Source: Streptomyces sp. A0642
GTDB lineage: Bacteria > Actinomycetota > Actinomycetes > Streptomycetales > Streptomycetaceae
Length of the DNA stretch: 64,000 nt
Direction: 5' to 3'
NCBI RefSeq assembly: GCF_004795105.1
Contig: NZ_SSBL01000005.1
Location: forward strand, 372,001 to 436,000
The position numbers and the translations under genes are program-made. This document shows positions 7,869 through 15,560 of this stretch, in pieces (position 1 is the stretch's first letter; each line of letters opens with the position of its first letter). The notes beneath the pieces are model-generated. The model made no database searches, had not been told where the DNA came from, and worked only from the letters and a program-made list of their open reading frames with translations.

Positions 7869-8899
7869 CAGTTCTCCGCCTCCCACTGCAGTCGCGCGAC
7901 GGCGTCCAGCACCCGGTCGACGCCCGGCAGGTGGTGGCGCTCCTGCATCGGCGGCGGATACGGAATGTCGAAGCCGGCGACTCGCAGCACCGGCGCCTCC
8001 AGGTGGTGGAAGCAGCGCTCGGTGATCCGGGCGGCGATCTCTCCGCCCGGGCCGCCGAAACCGGTGGACTCGTGGACGACGACCGCGCGGCCCGTACGCC
8101 GTACGGACGCGGCCACGGTCTCGTCGTCGAACGGCACCAGCGAACGCAGGTCGACGACTTCGAGGTCCCAGCCCTCCTCGACGGCGGCCTCCGCCGCCTC
8201 CATGCAGACCGGCAGGGACGGCCCGTACGTGATCAGCGTCGCGCTGCGTCCGGGGCGGCGCACGACCGCCCGTCCGATGGGCTCGACGGCGGCCGGCGCC
8301 TGCGGCGACCAGTCCGCCTTCGACCAGTAGAGCCGCTTGGGCTCCAGGAAGACCACCGGATCGTCGGACGCGATCGAGGCCCTCAGCAGCCCGTACGCGT
8401 CCTCGACCGTGGCGGGCGTGACGACATGGAGACCCGGGGTCGCCATGTAGTACGCCTCCGAGGAGTCGCTGTGGTGCTCGACGCCCCCGATCCCGCCGCC
8501 GTAGGGGACCCGCACGGTGATCGGCAGCGGCATCGCGCCCCCGGTCCGGTTGCGCATCTTGGCGACATGGCTGATGAGCTGCTCGAACGCCGGATAGGCG
8601 AAGGCGTCGAACTGCATCTCCACCACGGGCCGCAGCCCGTACATCGCCATGCCGACGGCGGCCCCGAGGATGCCCGCCTCCGCCAGCGGAGTGTCCGTGC
8701 ACCGCGCGTCGCCGAATTCCTTCGCCAGACCGTCGGTGATCCGGAAGACCCCGCCGAGGGTCCCGACGTCCTCACCGAGGACGTGGACCGAGGGATCCTC
8801 GGCCATCGAGTCGCGCAGCGCGCGCCCGAGTGCCTGCGCCATGGTCGCGGGCTTGGCCTTCGCCGTCCGCTCCCGGGCCGTGGCCGCTGCGGTGGTCAT
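7868..8899 (-). CDS. bkdB: 2-oxoacid dehydrogenase E1 beta subunit
   Basis: The 343-residue protein is the beta half of the thiamine-diphosphate decarboxylase (E1). Family landmarks are VLGEDVGTLGGVF (about 40-52), DTPLAEAGILGAAVGMA, EMQFDAFAYPAFEQL and VVHESTGFGGPG in the C-terminal transketolase domain. It pairs with the alpha subunit encoded just upstream and hands the acyl group to the E2 lipoyl domain. Both ends are coupled: its ATG (8899) overlaps the E1alpha stop and its stop overlaps the E2 start, giving a tight three-gene operon. No E3 (lipoamide dehydrogenase) gene is present here, so E3 must be supplied from elsewhere. Confidence 0.87.
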   Translation of the reverse strand: MTTAAATARERTAKAKPATMAQALGRALRDSMAEDPSVHVLGEDVGTLGGVFRITDGLAKEFGDARCTDTPLAEAGILGAAVGMAMYGLRPVVEMQFDAFAYPAFEQLISHVAKMRNRTGGAMPLPITVRVPYGGGIGGVEHHSDSSEAYYMATPGLHVVTPATVEDAYGLLRASIASDDPVVFLEPKRLYWSKADWSPQAPAAVEPIGRAVVRRPGRSATLITYGPSLPVCMEAAEAAVEEGWDLEVVDLRSLVPFDDETVAASVRRTGRAVVVHESTGFGGPGGEIAARITERCFHHLEAPVLRVAGFDIPYPPPMQERHHLPGVDRVLDAVARLQWEAEN

Positions 8900-10059
8900 C
8901 GCCCCGCACCCCCGTCTTCCGTGCCGTGTCCGTCGTGTTCCGCGTCCAGCTCGACCCGCAGGCGGGCCGCCTGCTCGCGCAGTTGCGCCGTCTGTTCCGC
9001 GTACACATGGGCGAAGAGGTCCATCGGGTCGAGCACCGGGTCCGCGTTCATCCGCTCCCTCAGCTGCGCGGCCATCCGCTCCGCGGCGGCACGCGCCTCC
9101 TCGATGCCGTCATCGCCGAGCAGTCCGCGCCCCGTCAGTTCGCGCTCCATGAGCTGGACGGGGTCGTGGGCGCGCCAGGCCTCGACCTCGCTGTCGCCGC
9201 GGTAGCGGGTGGCGTCGTCCGCGTTCGTGTGTGCGTCCATGCGATAGGTGACGGCCTCCACGAGCGTCGGCCCACCGCCGCTCCGGGCCCGTGCCACGGC
9301 CTCGGAGAGCACCTGGTGCACGGCCGGCGCGTCGTTGCCGTCGACCAGCCTGCCGGGCATGCCGTACCCCACGGCCTTGTGGGCCAGGGACGGCGCCGCG
9401 GTCTGCTTGGCCAGGGGGACGGAGATGGCGAAGCCGTTGTTCTGCACGAGGAAGACCACCGGGGCGCGCCAGACCGCCGCGAAGTTCAGTGCCTCGTGGA
9501 AGTCGCCTTCGCTGGTCCCGCCGTCACCGACCATCGCGAGCGCCACCACGTCGTCCCCCTTGAGCCGCGCCGCGTGGGCCAGACCCACGGCATGCGGCAA
9601 CTGGGTGGCGAGCGGGGTGCACAGGGGGGCGATGCGGTGCTCGCGCGGGTCGTACCCGGTGTGGCGGTCTCCGCGCAGCAGGGTCAGGGCCTCGACGGGG
9701 TCGAGGCCGCGGGCCACGGCCGCGAGCGTGTCGCGGTAACTGGGGAAGAGCCAGTCCCGCTCCTCCAGCACCAGGGCGGCCGCGACCTCGCAGGCCTCCT
9801 GCCCGGTGCTCGACGGATAGACGGCGAGCCGTCCCTGCTTGGTGAGGGCGGTCGCTTGGGCGTTGTACCGCCGGCCGCGCACGAGCTCCGCGTAGAGCCG
9901 CAGCAACAGCGCCGGGTCGGCGTCGGCCACGGCGTCCGTACCGAGCACGCGGTACGGCTCCGGGTCCGGGAGCAGGGGCGCGGGATCGGTGAGCGGCTTC
10001 CAGGCCGGGGGCGGCGTGGGCCGGTAGGCGGCCGCGCCGGGCAGCTCTTGGACCGTCAT
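8896..10059 (-). CDS. bkdA: 2-oxoacid dehydrogenase E1 alpha subunit
   Basis: The 387-residue alpha subunit of E1 binds thiamine diphosphate and Mg through the motif AMVGDGGTSEGDFHEALNFA and continues VFLVQNNGFAIS. Other family signatures are YPSSTGQEACEVAAALVL and the phosphorylation-loop equivalent YRMDAHTNADDATRYR, which is also substrate-proximal. The start at 10059 is chosen because AGGAGGTG lies six bases upstream of the ATG and family similarity starts soon after; a longer open frame up to 10188 is just promoter DNA. It is the first gene of the E1alpha-E1beta-E2 operon, divergent from an Lrp-type regulator 246 bases away, which is the obvious candidate regulator. Confidence 0.86.
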   Translation of the reverse strand: MTVQELPGAAAYRPTPPPAWKPLTDPAPLLPDPEPYRVLGTDAVADADPALLLRLYAELVRGRRYNAQATALTKQGRLAVYPSSTGQEACEVAAALVLEERDWLFPSYRDTLAAVARGLDPVEALTLLRGDRHTGYDPREHRIAPLCTPLATQLPHAVGLAHAARLKGDDVVALAMVGDGGTSEGDFHEALNFAAVWRAPVVFLVQNNGFAISVPLAKQTAAPSLAHKAVGYGMPGRLVDGNDAPAVHQVLSEAVARARSGGGPTLVEAVTYRMDAHTNADDATRYRGDSEVEAWRAHDPVQLMERELTGRGLLGDDGIEEARAAAERMAAQLRERMNADPVLDPMDLFAHVYAEQTAQLREQAARLRVELDAEHDGHGTEDGGAGR

Positions 10060-10190
10060 GACAAGCACCTCCTGGCGTCGAGGGGTATCGAGCGACATCC
10101 GGCGGCACGGGGGTGCCCGGCGCCGAGTGGTGTTGATATAGGTCGACATAACGAAAGCCCTGCGAGGCACGGATGTGGTGTGCCTCACCT

Positions 10191-10204
10191 ACCGATTGTT
10201 CGGT
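10191..10204. promoter_or_regulatory. PaaR-type operator, one mismatch, in the bkd/lrp divergent promoter
   Basis: ACCGATTGTTCGGT differs at one base from the ACCGATCGTTCGGT found before paaN/paaR and (inverted) before paaA. It lies between the divergent E1alpha and Lrp genes, where an operator would be expected. Its function is inferred. Confidence 0.5.
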
Positions 10205-10238
10205 CGCGAGCGCATTTTGGCTACAGGCGCCTTCAGCC

Positions 10239-10260
10239 TGTGGACAAACGGTTCTCCACA
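10239..10260. promoter_or_regulatory. Two DnaA-box 9-mers in the bkd/lrp promoter region
   Basis: TGTGGACAA at 10239-10247 is a perfect reverse-strand Streptomyces DnaA box (TTGTCCACA), and TTCTCCACA follows at 10252-10260, a variant that also occurs (as its complement) twice in oriC. The two are four bases apart and face opposite directions. Confidence 0.5.
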
Positions 10261-10305
10261 GCCTGGGATGGGAACAGGTCGTCCAGGACGGGGAGGCACG
10301 CGAAC

Positions 10306-10827
10306 ATGGCAGCTGAACAAATGGCCGAGGGGGGCGGGGAGCCCGGCGAGGGCCACCCGGCACGGCCGCTCGACTCCATCGATCGCGCCATCCTCCGACT
10401 GCTCCAGACGGACGGCCGCGCATCGATACGTTCGGTGGCCGACCGCGTCCACGTATCGCGGGCCAACGCGTACGCCCGCATCAACCGGCTGCTCGACGAC
10501 GGCGTGATCCGCGGCTTCAGCGCCCGGGTGGACCATGAGCGGGCGGGGCAGGGGGCCTCCGCGTACATCACGCTCAAGATCGTCCAGAATTCGTGGCGCA
10601 CCGTGCGGGAGCAGCTCCAGGCACTGCCGGGCGCCACCCACATCGCGCTGGTCAGCGGCGACTTCGACGTGCTGCTGCTGGTGCACACCCCGGACAACCG
10701 GTCGCTGCGCGAGCTGGTCCTGACGAGGATCCAGTCCATTCCGGAGGTGCTGTCCACGCGCACCCTGCTGGTGTTCGAGGAGACGGACCTGGCCCCCGGC
10801 CCCGACCGGCCCCCGGAACTCGCCTGA
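10306..10827 (+). CDS. Lrp/AsnC-family transcriptional regulator
   Basis: The 173-residue protein has the standard Lrp layout: an N-terminal winged HTH (LDSIDRAILRLLQTDGRASI then VADRVHVSRANAYARINRLL, about residues 22-62) and a C-terminal ligand-binding RAM domain (ITLKIVQNSWRTVREQLQAL; HIALVSGDFDVLLLVHT). Lrp proteins sense amino acids or related metabolites as octamers. It is transcribed divergently from the bkd operon, the arrangement in which Lrp-type regulators control branched-chain oxoacid dehydrogenases in other bacteria, so control of bkdABC is likely but inferred. The start ATG at 10306 has GGGAGG about nine bases upstream. Homologues end close to where this one does; the last 12 residues are Pro-rich. 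Confidence 0.85.
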   Translation: MAAEQMAEGGGEPGEGHPARPLDSIDRAILRLLQTDGRASIRSVADRVHVSRANAYARINRLLDDGVIRGFSARVDHERAGQGASAYITLKIVQNSWRTVREQLQALPGATHIALVSGDFDVLLLVHTPDNRSLRELVLTRIQSIPEVLSTRTLLVFEETDLAPGPDRPPELA

Positions 10828-10883
10828 ACCGGGGCACCACAGCCGCGGGACGATGGCCCGGCAGCCGAACCGGGTCGGCGGCT

Positions 10884-11026
10884 GACTGATCCGCGGATGG
10901 ACGGATGAGCGGCTGGACCGACCGCGACAGGACTGATCAGCGGCAGGACCGACCACACCAGGGCTGATCAGCGGTGGACGGCACGACGGTGAGGGGATCG
11001 GCCGCAGGACGGATCAGCGGCTGGAC
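10884..11026. repeat. Five imperfect copies of a GATCAGCGG repeat between lrp and paaR
   Basis: A unit of about 20 bases (GGACTGATCAGCGGCTGGAC type) recurs near 10884, 10902, 10931, 10962 and 11009. The last copy contains the stop codon of the minus-strand TetR gene (TCA at 11014-11016), so the array seems to have grown outwards from that gene's end. No gene and no clear terminator are seen here. Confidence 0.6.
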
Positions 11027-11607
11027 TTCATGCCTTCGAACGCCAGCTGCACGACGGTGTCGGCGAGCCGTTCCCCCTCGGCTCCGCCGTCCGGCAGTGG
11101 CCGGAACCACTCCACGAGCGAGTTGACCATCCCGAACAGCAGCCGCGTCGCCAGGCGTATGTCCACGTCGGAGCGGAGATCACCGTCCGCGACCGCCGCC
11201 TTGAGCAGATCGGCCACCCGCTGGTCGAACTCACGCCGCCGTTCGAGGGCCCAGCGCTCGGTCTTCGTGTTGCCCCGCACCCGCAGCAGCAGCGTGACGT
11301 AGGGCAGCTCGGCTATCAGCACCTCGACGGTGCGGCGCGTCACGTACTCGACGCGCTCGATCGCACGGCCCCGCGTCGCGCCCGGCTCGTCGAGGATGGC
11401 GAAGAGCCCGTCCAGCGCCCGGCTGACCGCACGCCGAAGGAGCTCTTCCTTGCCCGCGACATGGTGGTAGATGGACGACTTCGAGATGCCCGCCGCCTTC
11501 GACAGGTGCTCCATCGACGTGCCGTCGTAGCCGCGCTCGTTGAAGACACGGACGGCGACGGCGAGAAGGGTCTCCGGGGTGTACGTGTCCCGCTTGGCCG
11601 TGGTCAT
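11014..11607 (-). CDS. paaR: TetR-family regulator, probable phenylacetate repressor PaaR
   Basis: The 197-residue protein has a TetR N-terminal HTH (AVRVFNERGYDGTSMEHLSK then AAGISKSSIYHHVAGKEELL, about residues 18-60) and an all-helical ligand domain. It is divergent from paaN with 123 bases between them, and a palindromic site in that gap is repeated exactly before paaA. In corynebacteria a TetR-type PaaR represses the paa genes until phenylacetyl-CoA accumulates; the operator spacing ACCG-NN-CG-NN-CGGT that I recall for it is matched here. The ligand and the identity of the repressor are inferred from context. Confidence 0.75.
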   Translation of the reverse strand: MTTAKRDTYTPETLLAVAVRVFNERGYDGTSMEHLSKAAGISKSSIYHHVAGKEELLRRAVSRALDGLFAILDEPGATRGRAIERVEYVTRRTVEVLIAELPYVTLLLRVRGNTKTERWALERRREFDQRVADLLKAAVADGDLRSDVDIRLATRLLFGMVNSLVEWFRPLPDGGAEGERLADTVVQLAFEGMKSSR

Positions 11608-11629
11608 GCCCGCGATCCTCCCCTACGAG

Positions 11630-11638
11630 TTGTCCACA
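11630..11638. promoter_or_regulatory. Perfect DnaA box between paaR and paaN
   Basis: TTGTCCACA, the preferred Streptomyces DnaA box, lies 22 bases upstream of paaR's ATG and 24 bases from the start of the PaaR-type palindrome at 11663. Confidence 0.5.
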
Positions 11639-11662
11639 GGTTTCGTGGGCCCCCTTGTCCCG

Positions 11663-11676
11663 ACCGATCGTTCGGT
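11663..11676. promoter_or_regulatory. PaaR-type operator in the paaR/paaN intergenic region
   Basis: ACCGATCGTTCGGT has 5-base arms ACCGA/TCGGT. Taken as the 17-mer on the minus strand (11677 to 11661) it is identical to 16537-16553 before paaA. An exact 17-base match at two promoters of one pathway is strong evidence for a shared operator; the adjacent TetR gene is the likely binder. Confidence 0.8.
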
Positions 11677-11730
11677 TACTCTAACTCTGTCCGCCCGTCC
11701 CTGCCCAGCTCGATGAGGAGTGGGTCCGTC

Positions 11731-13431
11731 ATGGCCGCCGAGCTCTCCCCGCACCTGCTGTCCGAGAAGCACCGTCCCACGCTCGAACGGGCCCTCGACG
11801 CGATCCGTACGCGCGCCTACTGGTCGCCGCATCCCGAGCACCCGAAGGCGTACGGCGAGGGCGGCGCGCCCGGCAGCCTGGGCGCCGCCGAGGGCAAGGC
11901 CGCCTTCGACGCCGTGCTCCACACGCGTCTCGATCTGAACCAGCCCGGGACCGACGGCTGGACGGGCGGCGAGACCTCTCCGTACGGTCCGGAGCTGGCC
12001 GTCGAGTATCCGCACGCCGACCTCGACGTGCTGCTCCCCGCGATGCGGGCCGGCATCCCCGCCTGGCGGGAGGCCGGCCCGGAGACCAGGGCCCTGGTGT
12101 GCCTGGAGATCCTGGCGCGGATCAGCGCCCGCACGCACGAGTTCGGCCACGCGGTGATGCACACCAGCGGGCAGGCCTTCATGATGGCGTTCCAGGCCGG
12201 CGGCCCCCACGCACAGGACCGCGGTCTGGAGGCGGTGGCGTATGCGTACGAGGAGCAGATGCGCGCGCCCCGGAGCGCCGACTGGTCCAAGCCGCAGGGC
12301 AAGCGCGACCCGATCGACCTGCACAAGACGTTCACCGCGGCCGGACGCGGCATCTCGCTGCTGATCGGCTGCAACACGTTCCCCACGTGGAACGGCTACC
12401 CGGGCCTCTTCGCCTCTCTCGCCACCGGCAATCCGGTGCTGGTCAAGCCGCACCCCCGCGCGGTGCTCCCGCTGGCCCTCACCGTCCAGCTGGCGCGCGA
12501 GGTGCTCACGGAAGCGGGCTTCGATCCCAACCTGGTCGCGCTGGCCGCCGAGTATCCGGGCGAGGGCATCGCCAAGACCCTGGCGGTCCGCCCGGAGATC
12601 CGGATCATCGACTACACCGGCTCCACCGCGTTCGGTGACTGGCTGGAGGCCAACGCCCGCCAGGCACAGGTGTACACCGAGAAGGCCGGGGTCAACACGA
12701 TCGTCCTCGACTCCACGGACGACTACCGCGGCATGCTCGCCAACCTGGCGTTCTCGCTCTCCCTGTACAGCGGCCAGATGTGCACCACCCCGCAGAACCT
12801 CCTGATCCCCCGGGACGGCATCACGACGGACGTCGGCGACAAGTCGTACGACGACGTGATCACGGACATCGCCGCCGCCGTCACCGGTCTCCTCGGCGAC
12901 GACGCCCGGGCGAACGGCCTGCTCGGCGCCCTGGTCAACCCGGAGGTGAAGGCCCGCCTGGAGGCGGCCGCGCAGCTGGGCGAAGTCGCTCTGCCGTCAA
13001 GGGAAGTGGCCAACCCGGACTACCCCGAGGCGGTCGTCCGCACCCCGCTGATCGTCAAGCTCGACGGCAGCAAGCAGGACGACGAGCCGGCCTACCTGTC
13101 GGAGTGCTTCGGCCCGGTCTCGTTCGCGGTCGCCGTCGATTCCACGGCGGAGGCGGTGGACCTGCTGCGCCGCACCATCCGCGACCAGGGGGCCATGACG
13201 GTCGGCGCCTACACCACCTCACCGGAGGTGGAGCGCGCGGTGGAGAACGTCTGTCTGGACGAGTCGGCCCAGCTCTCCCTGAACCTCACGGGCGGGGTGT
13301 ACGTCAACCAGACGGCGGCGTTCTCCGACTTCCACGGCTCGGGCGGGAACCCGGCGGCAAACGCGGCCCTGTGCGACGGGGCGTTCGTGTCCAACCGCTT
13401 CCGCACCCTGGAAGTACGCCGCCAGCGCTGA
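11731..13431 (+). CDS. paaN: Phenylacetate degradation aldehyde dehydrogenase PaaN
   Basis: The 566-residue protein matches the stand-alone PaaN type, an aldehyde dehydrogenase acting on the ring-opened intermediate of phenylacetyl-CoA degradation. Catalytic landmarks are the NAD-binding region GNPVLVKPHPRAVLPLALT, IIDYTGSTAFGDWLE, and the active-site cysteine in SLYSGQMCTTPQN, followed by YLSECFGPVSF. Unlike E. coli PaaZ it has no C-terminal enoyl-CoA hydratase (MaoC) domain, so the hydratase step must come from another gene. The ATG at 11731 has GATGAGGAG at proper distance. It is divergent from paaR across the operator and followed by a strong terminator, so it forms its own transcript. 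Confidence 0.85.
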   Translation: MAAELSPHLLSEKHRPTLERALDAIRTRAYWSPHPEHPKAYGEGGAPGSLGAAEGKAAFDAVLHTRLDLNQPGTDGWTGGETSPYGPELAVEYPHADLDVLLPAMRAGIPAWREAGPETRALVCLEILARISARTHEFGHAVMHTSGQAFMMAFQAGGPHAQDRGLEAVAYAYEEQMRAPRSADWSKPQGKRDPIDLHKTFTAAGRGISLLIGCNTFPTWNGYPGLFASLATGNPVLVKPHPRAVLPLALTVQLAREVLTEAGFDPNLVALAAEYPGEGIAKTLAVRPEIRIIDYTGSTAFGDWLEANARQAQVYTEKAGVNTIVLDSTDDYRGMLANLAFSLSLYSGQMCTTPQNLLIPRDGITTDVGDKSYDDVITDIAAAVTGLLGDDARANGLLGALVNPEVKARLEAAAQLGEVALPSREVANPDYPEAVVRTPLIVKLDGSKQDDEPAYLSECFGPVSFAVAVDSTAEAVDLLRRTIRDQGAMTVGAYTTSPEVERAVENVCLDESAQLSLNLTGGVYVNQTAAFSDFHGSGGNPAANAALCDGAFVSNRFRTLEVRRQR

Positions 13432-13440
13432 GCGGGTGGG

Positions 13441-13488
13441 CGATGAACCCCTGGAGGGGGAAGAGCAGCCCCCTCCAGGGGTTCATCG
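13441..13488. terminator. 20-bp perfect hairpin between paaN and the SpoU methyltransferase
   Basis: The arms 13441-13460 and 13469-13488 are exact complements (CGATGAACCCCTGGAGGGGG type) with an 8-base loop. The right arm runs into the last codons and stop of the convergent methyltransferase gene. It is a bidirectional terminator. Confidence 0.88.
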
Positions 13489-14262
13489 CTCCGGCCCCGG
13501 CGAAGCGGGGCCCCGGGCATGCCCAGGACCCCCTGCTCCACCCGCGGACTCCTCAATGACCGCGTACCGCTGCACCCACGCATGCATCGCAATCGCCGCC
13601 GCGGCCCCCGCATTGATCGACCGCGTCGACCCGAACTGCGCGATCGAACACACCATCGTCGCGTGCTTGCGGGCCTCTTCGGTCAGCCCCGGCCCCTCCT
13701 GCCCGAACAGCAGGACGCATCGCCGCGGCAGCTCGGTCCGCTCCAGTGGCACCGCGCCCGGCAGATTGTCGATGCCGATGATCGGCAGCCCCTCGGCCGC
13801 CGCCCAGGCGGTCAGGTCCGCGGTGTCCGGGTGGTGACGGACATGCTGGTAGCGGTCGGTGACCATCGCCCCGCGACGGTTCCAGCGCCGCCGCCCCACG
13901 ATGTGCACCTCCTTGGCCAGGAACGCGTTCGCGGTGCGTACGACGGACCCGATGTTGAAGTCGTGGCCCCAGTTCTCCACCGCCACATGAAAGTCGTGCC
14001 GCCGCAGGTCGAGGTCGGCGACGATCGCCTCCCGGGTCCAGTAGCGGTACTCATCGCCCACATTGCGCCGGTCGCCGTGGGCGAGCAGCTCGGGGTCGTA
14101 CCGCTCGTCCTCGGGCCAGGGCAGGGGATGCGGCCCGACGCCGATCTCCGTCCCGAACCCCTCGTCGTACTGCGCCGGCTCGCCCGTCGCCGACGCCACG
14201 GACGGGTCGTCCGCTGCGCCCGCACCATCGGTGCTGCCTGTACTGCCTGTCTCGCTGCTCAC
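13483..14262 (-). CDS. SpoU/TrmH-family RNA 2'-O-methyltransferase
   Basis: The 259-residue protein has the SPOUT knot fold signatures: ENWGHDFNIGSVVRTANAF (motif 1 region), LLFGQEGPGLTEEA (motif 2) and CSIAQFGSTRSINAGAAAAI (motif 3), which form the S-adenosylmethionine pocket. It would methylate a ribose of tRNA or rRNA; the exact nucleotide cannot be told from sequence. The first 50 residues are Ser/Thr/Gly-rich and not conserved. The GTG start at 14262 overlaps the stop of the HTTM gene (GTGA), so it is the third gene of a coupled unit DUF5819-HTTM-SpoU. The stop codon lies in the shared terminator stem. Confidence 0.83.
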   Translation of the reverse strand: MSSETGSTGSTDGAGAADDPSVASATGEPAQYDEGFGTEIGVGPHPLPWPEDERYDPELLAHGDRRNVGDEYRYWTREAIVADLDLRRHDFHVAVENWGHDFNIGSVVRTANAFLAKEVHIVGRRRWNRRGAMVTDRYQHVRHHPDTADLTAWAAAEGLPIIGIDNLPGAVPLERTELPRRCVLLFGQEGPGLTEEARKHATMVCSIAQFGSTRSINAGAAAAIAMHAWVQRYAVIEESAGGAGGPGHARGPASPGPER

Positions 14263-15560
14263 CCGACGAGCGTATGGCCCTCGCCGCCACGCTGCTGCGG
14301 TGCCTCCCGGTCCCCGGGACCGGCACCCGCACCAACGGCACCCGCATCCGCACCCGTATCGGCACCGGCCCCGGTCCCGTCCCGTGGCCCCGGCACCTCG
14401 CCACGCCCCCGCCCCCGACGCCGCAGCCGCCGCAGAAGCAGATCCCGCCCCAGCACCGCCTGCCCGCCGATCCACACCAGGAAGGCCGTCGGCAGGAACA
14501 CCGCGTCCGCGGCGATCATGGCCATCGAGAAGAAGGGCAGTCCCAGCAGCAGGGCGATACCCGCGTGCTCGCAGATCATCAGGACGAGCAGCACGTTTTT
14601 GACGCGCCGGTTGAACAGGGTGAAGGGGAACGCGACCTGCACCATGACCGTGGCGTACGTCAGCACCATCACCATCACACCGCTCGACGCGAGAAGGTCC
14701 GAGAGGCCGGGCCAGGGCGTGAAGTAGTCCAGATTGAGCGGGTAGTACAGCGCCGTACCGTCCTGCCACCGAGACCCCTGGATCTTGTACCAGCCGGCGG
14801 TCGCGTAGATCAGGCAGACCTCGGCCATGATCAGGACGAGCGTCGCGTTGTGAGCGAGGTTGGCGATGACGTCGAGCAGTGTGCGCGGCTCACTGTCCGG
14901 TGCGTACCGGTTCACGGCCCACCACACGCCGTGCCCGATCCACAGGACCCAGAAGAAGACCGGCAGCCAGGACGTCCCGCCCAGGCTGCCCGTCACCGTG
15001 GCACCGCAGAGGGTGACGCCGAAGGCCGCCCACAGCAGCGGACCCGCCACCCCGCTCGGGCTCGGCTCCACGCCGCCCGTCCGCCGGGCACGGCGGGCGT
15101 CCAGGGACCAGACCTGCCCGCACCGCGTCAGCACCAGGTAGATCGCCATGAGGTGGATGACGTTGTCACCGCCGTCGCCCATGAAGATGCTGCGGTTCTG
15201 GAGGGAGAGCACGCCCACCATGAAGAGGAAGGACACGGCCCGGGTGTGCCAGCCCACCATCAGCAGGGCGGCGGCGACCAGGGCCAGCGCGTACACGGTT
15301 TCGAACCAGACGGCACTGTCCGACCACATCAGGGTGGTGAAGGCCTGGTTGCCGGAAGTGAGCTGCCGCGCCATGTCCCAGCGCCACGGGGCATCGGGTC
15401 CGTACATCTCCTGCCGGTGCGGAATCTCGCGCAGCAGGAACAGGAAGTAGGTGGCCGAGACGCCGATCCGGATGACGGCGCTCTGGTACGGCCCCAGGGG
15501 AGAGGCCGTGATGCGCTGGATGCCGCGGGCGACCACGCCGTCGGAGTCGGGTGTGCTCAC
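14259..15560 (-). CDS. HTTM-domain (vitamin K carboxylase-like) membrane protein
   Basis: The 433-residue protein has many hydrophobic segments, with ISPLGP-type entry (ITASPLGPYQSAVIRIGVSA), MGDGGDNVIHLMAIYLVLT and TAGWYKIQGSRWQDGTALYY. This pattern matches the HTTM domain, named for the transmembrane part of gamma-glutamyl carboxylase and also found in SdpB. Function in bacteria is poorly known. The GTG start at 15560 overlaps the stop of the DUF5819 gene. The C-terminal 60 residues are Arg/Gly/Ala-rich and cytoplasmic-looking. The fixed pairing with a membrane-anchored DUF5819 protein resembles the SdpA/SdpB pair that matures a peptide toxin in Bacillus, but no small peptide gene is seen beside them. 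Confidence 0.8.
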   Translation of the reverse strand: MSTPDSDGVVARGIQRITASPLGPYQSAVIRIGVSATYFLFLLREIPHRQEMYGPDAPWRWDMARQLTSGNQAFTTLMWSDSAVWFETVYALALVAAALLMVGWHTRAVSFLFMVGVLSLQNRSIFMGDGGDNVIHLMAIYLVLTRCGQVWSLDARRARRTGGVEPSPSGVAGPLLWAAFGVTLCGATVTGSLGGTSWLPVFFWVLWIGHGVWWAVNRYAPDSEPRTLLDVIANLAHNATLVLIMAEVCLIYATAGWYKIQGSRWQDGTALYYPLNLDYFTPWPGLSDLLASSGVMVMVLTYATVMVQVAFPFTLFNRRVKNVLLVLMICEHAGIALLLGLPFFSMAMIAADAVFLPTAFLVWIGGQAVLGRDLLLRRLRRRGRGRGEVPGPRDGTGAGADTGADAGAVGAGAGPGDREAPQQRGGEGHTLVG

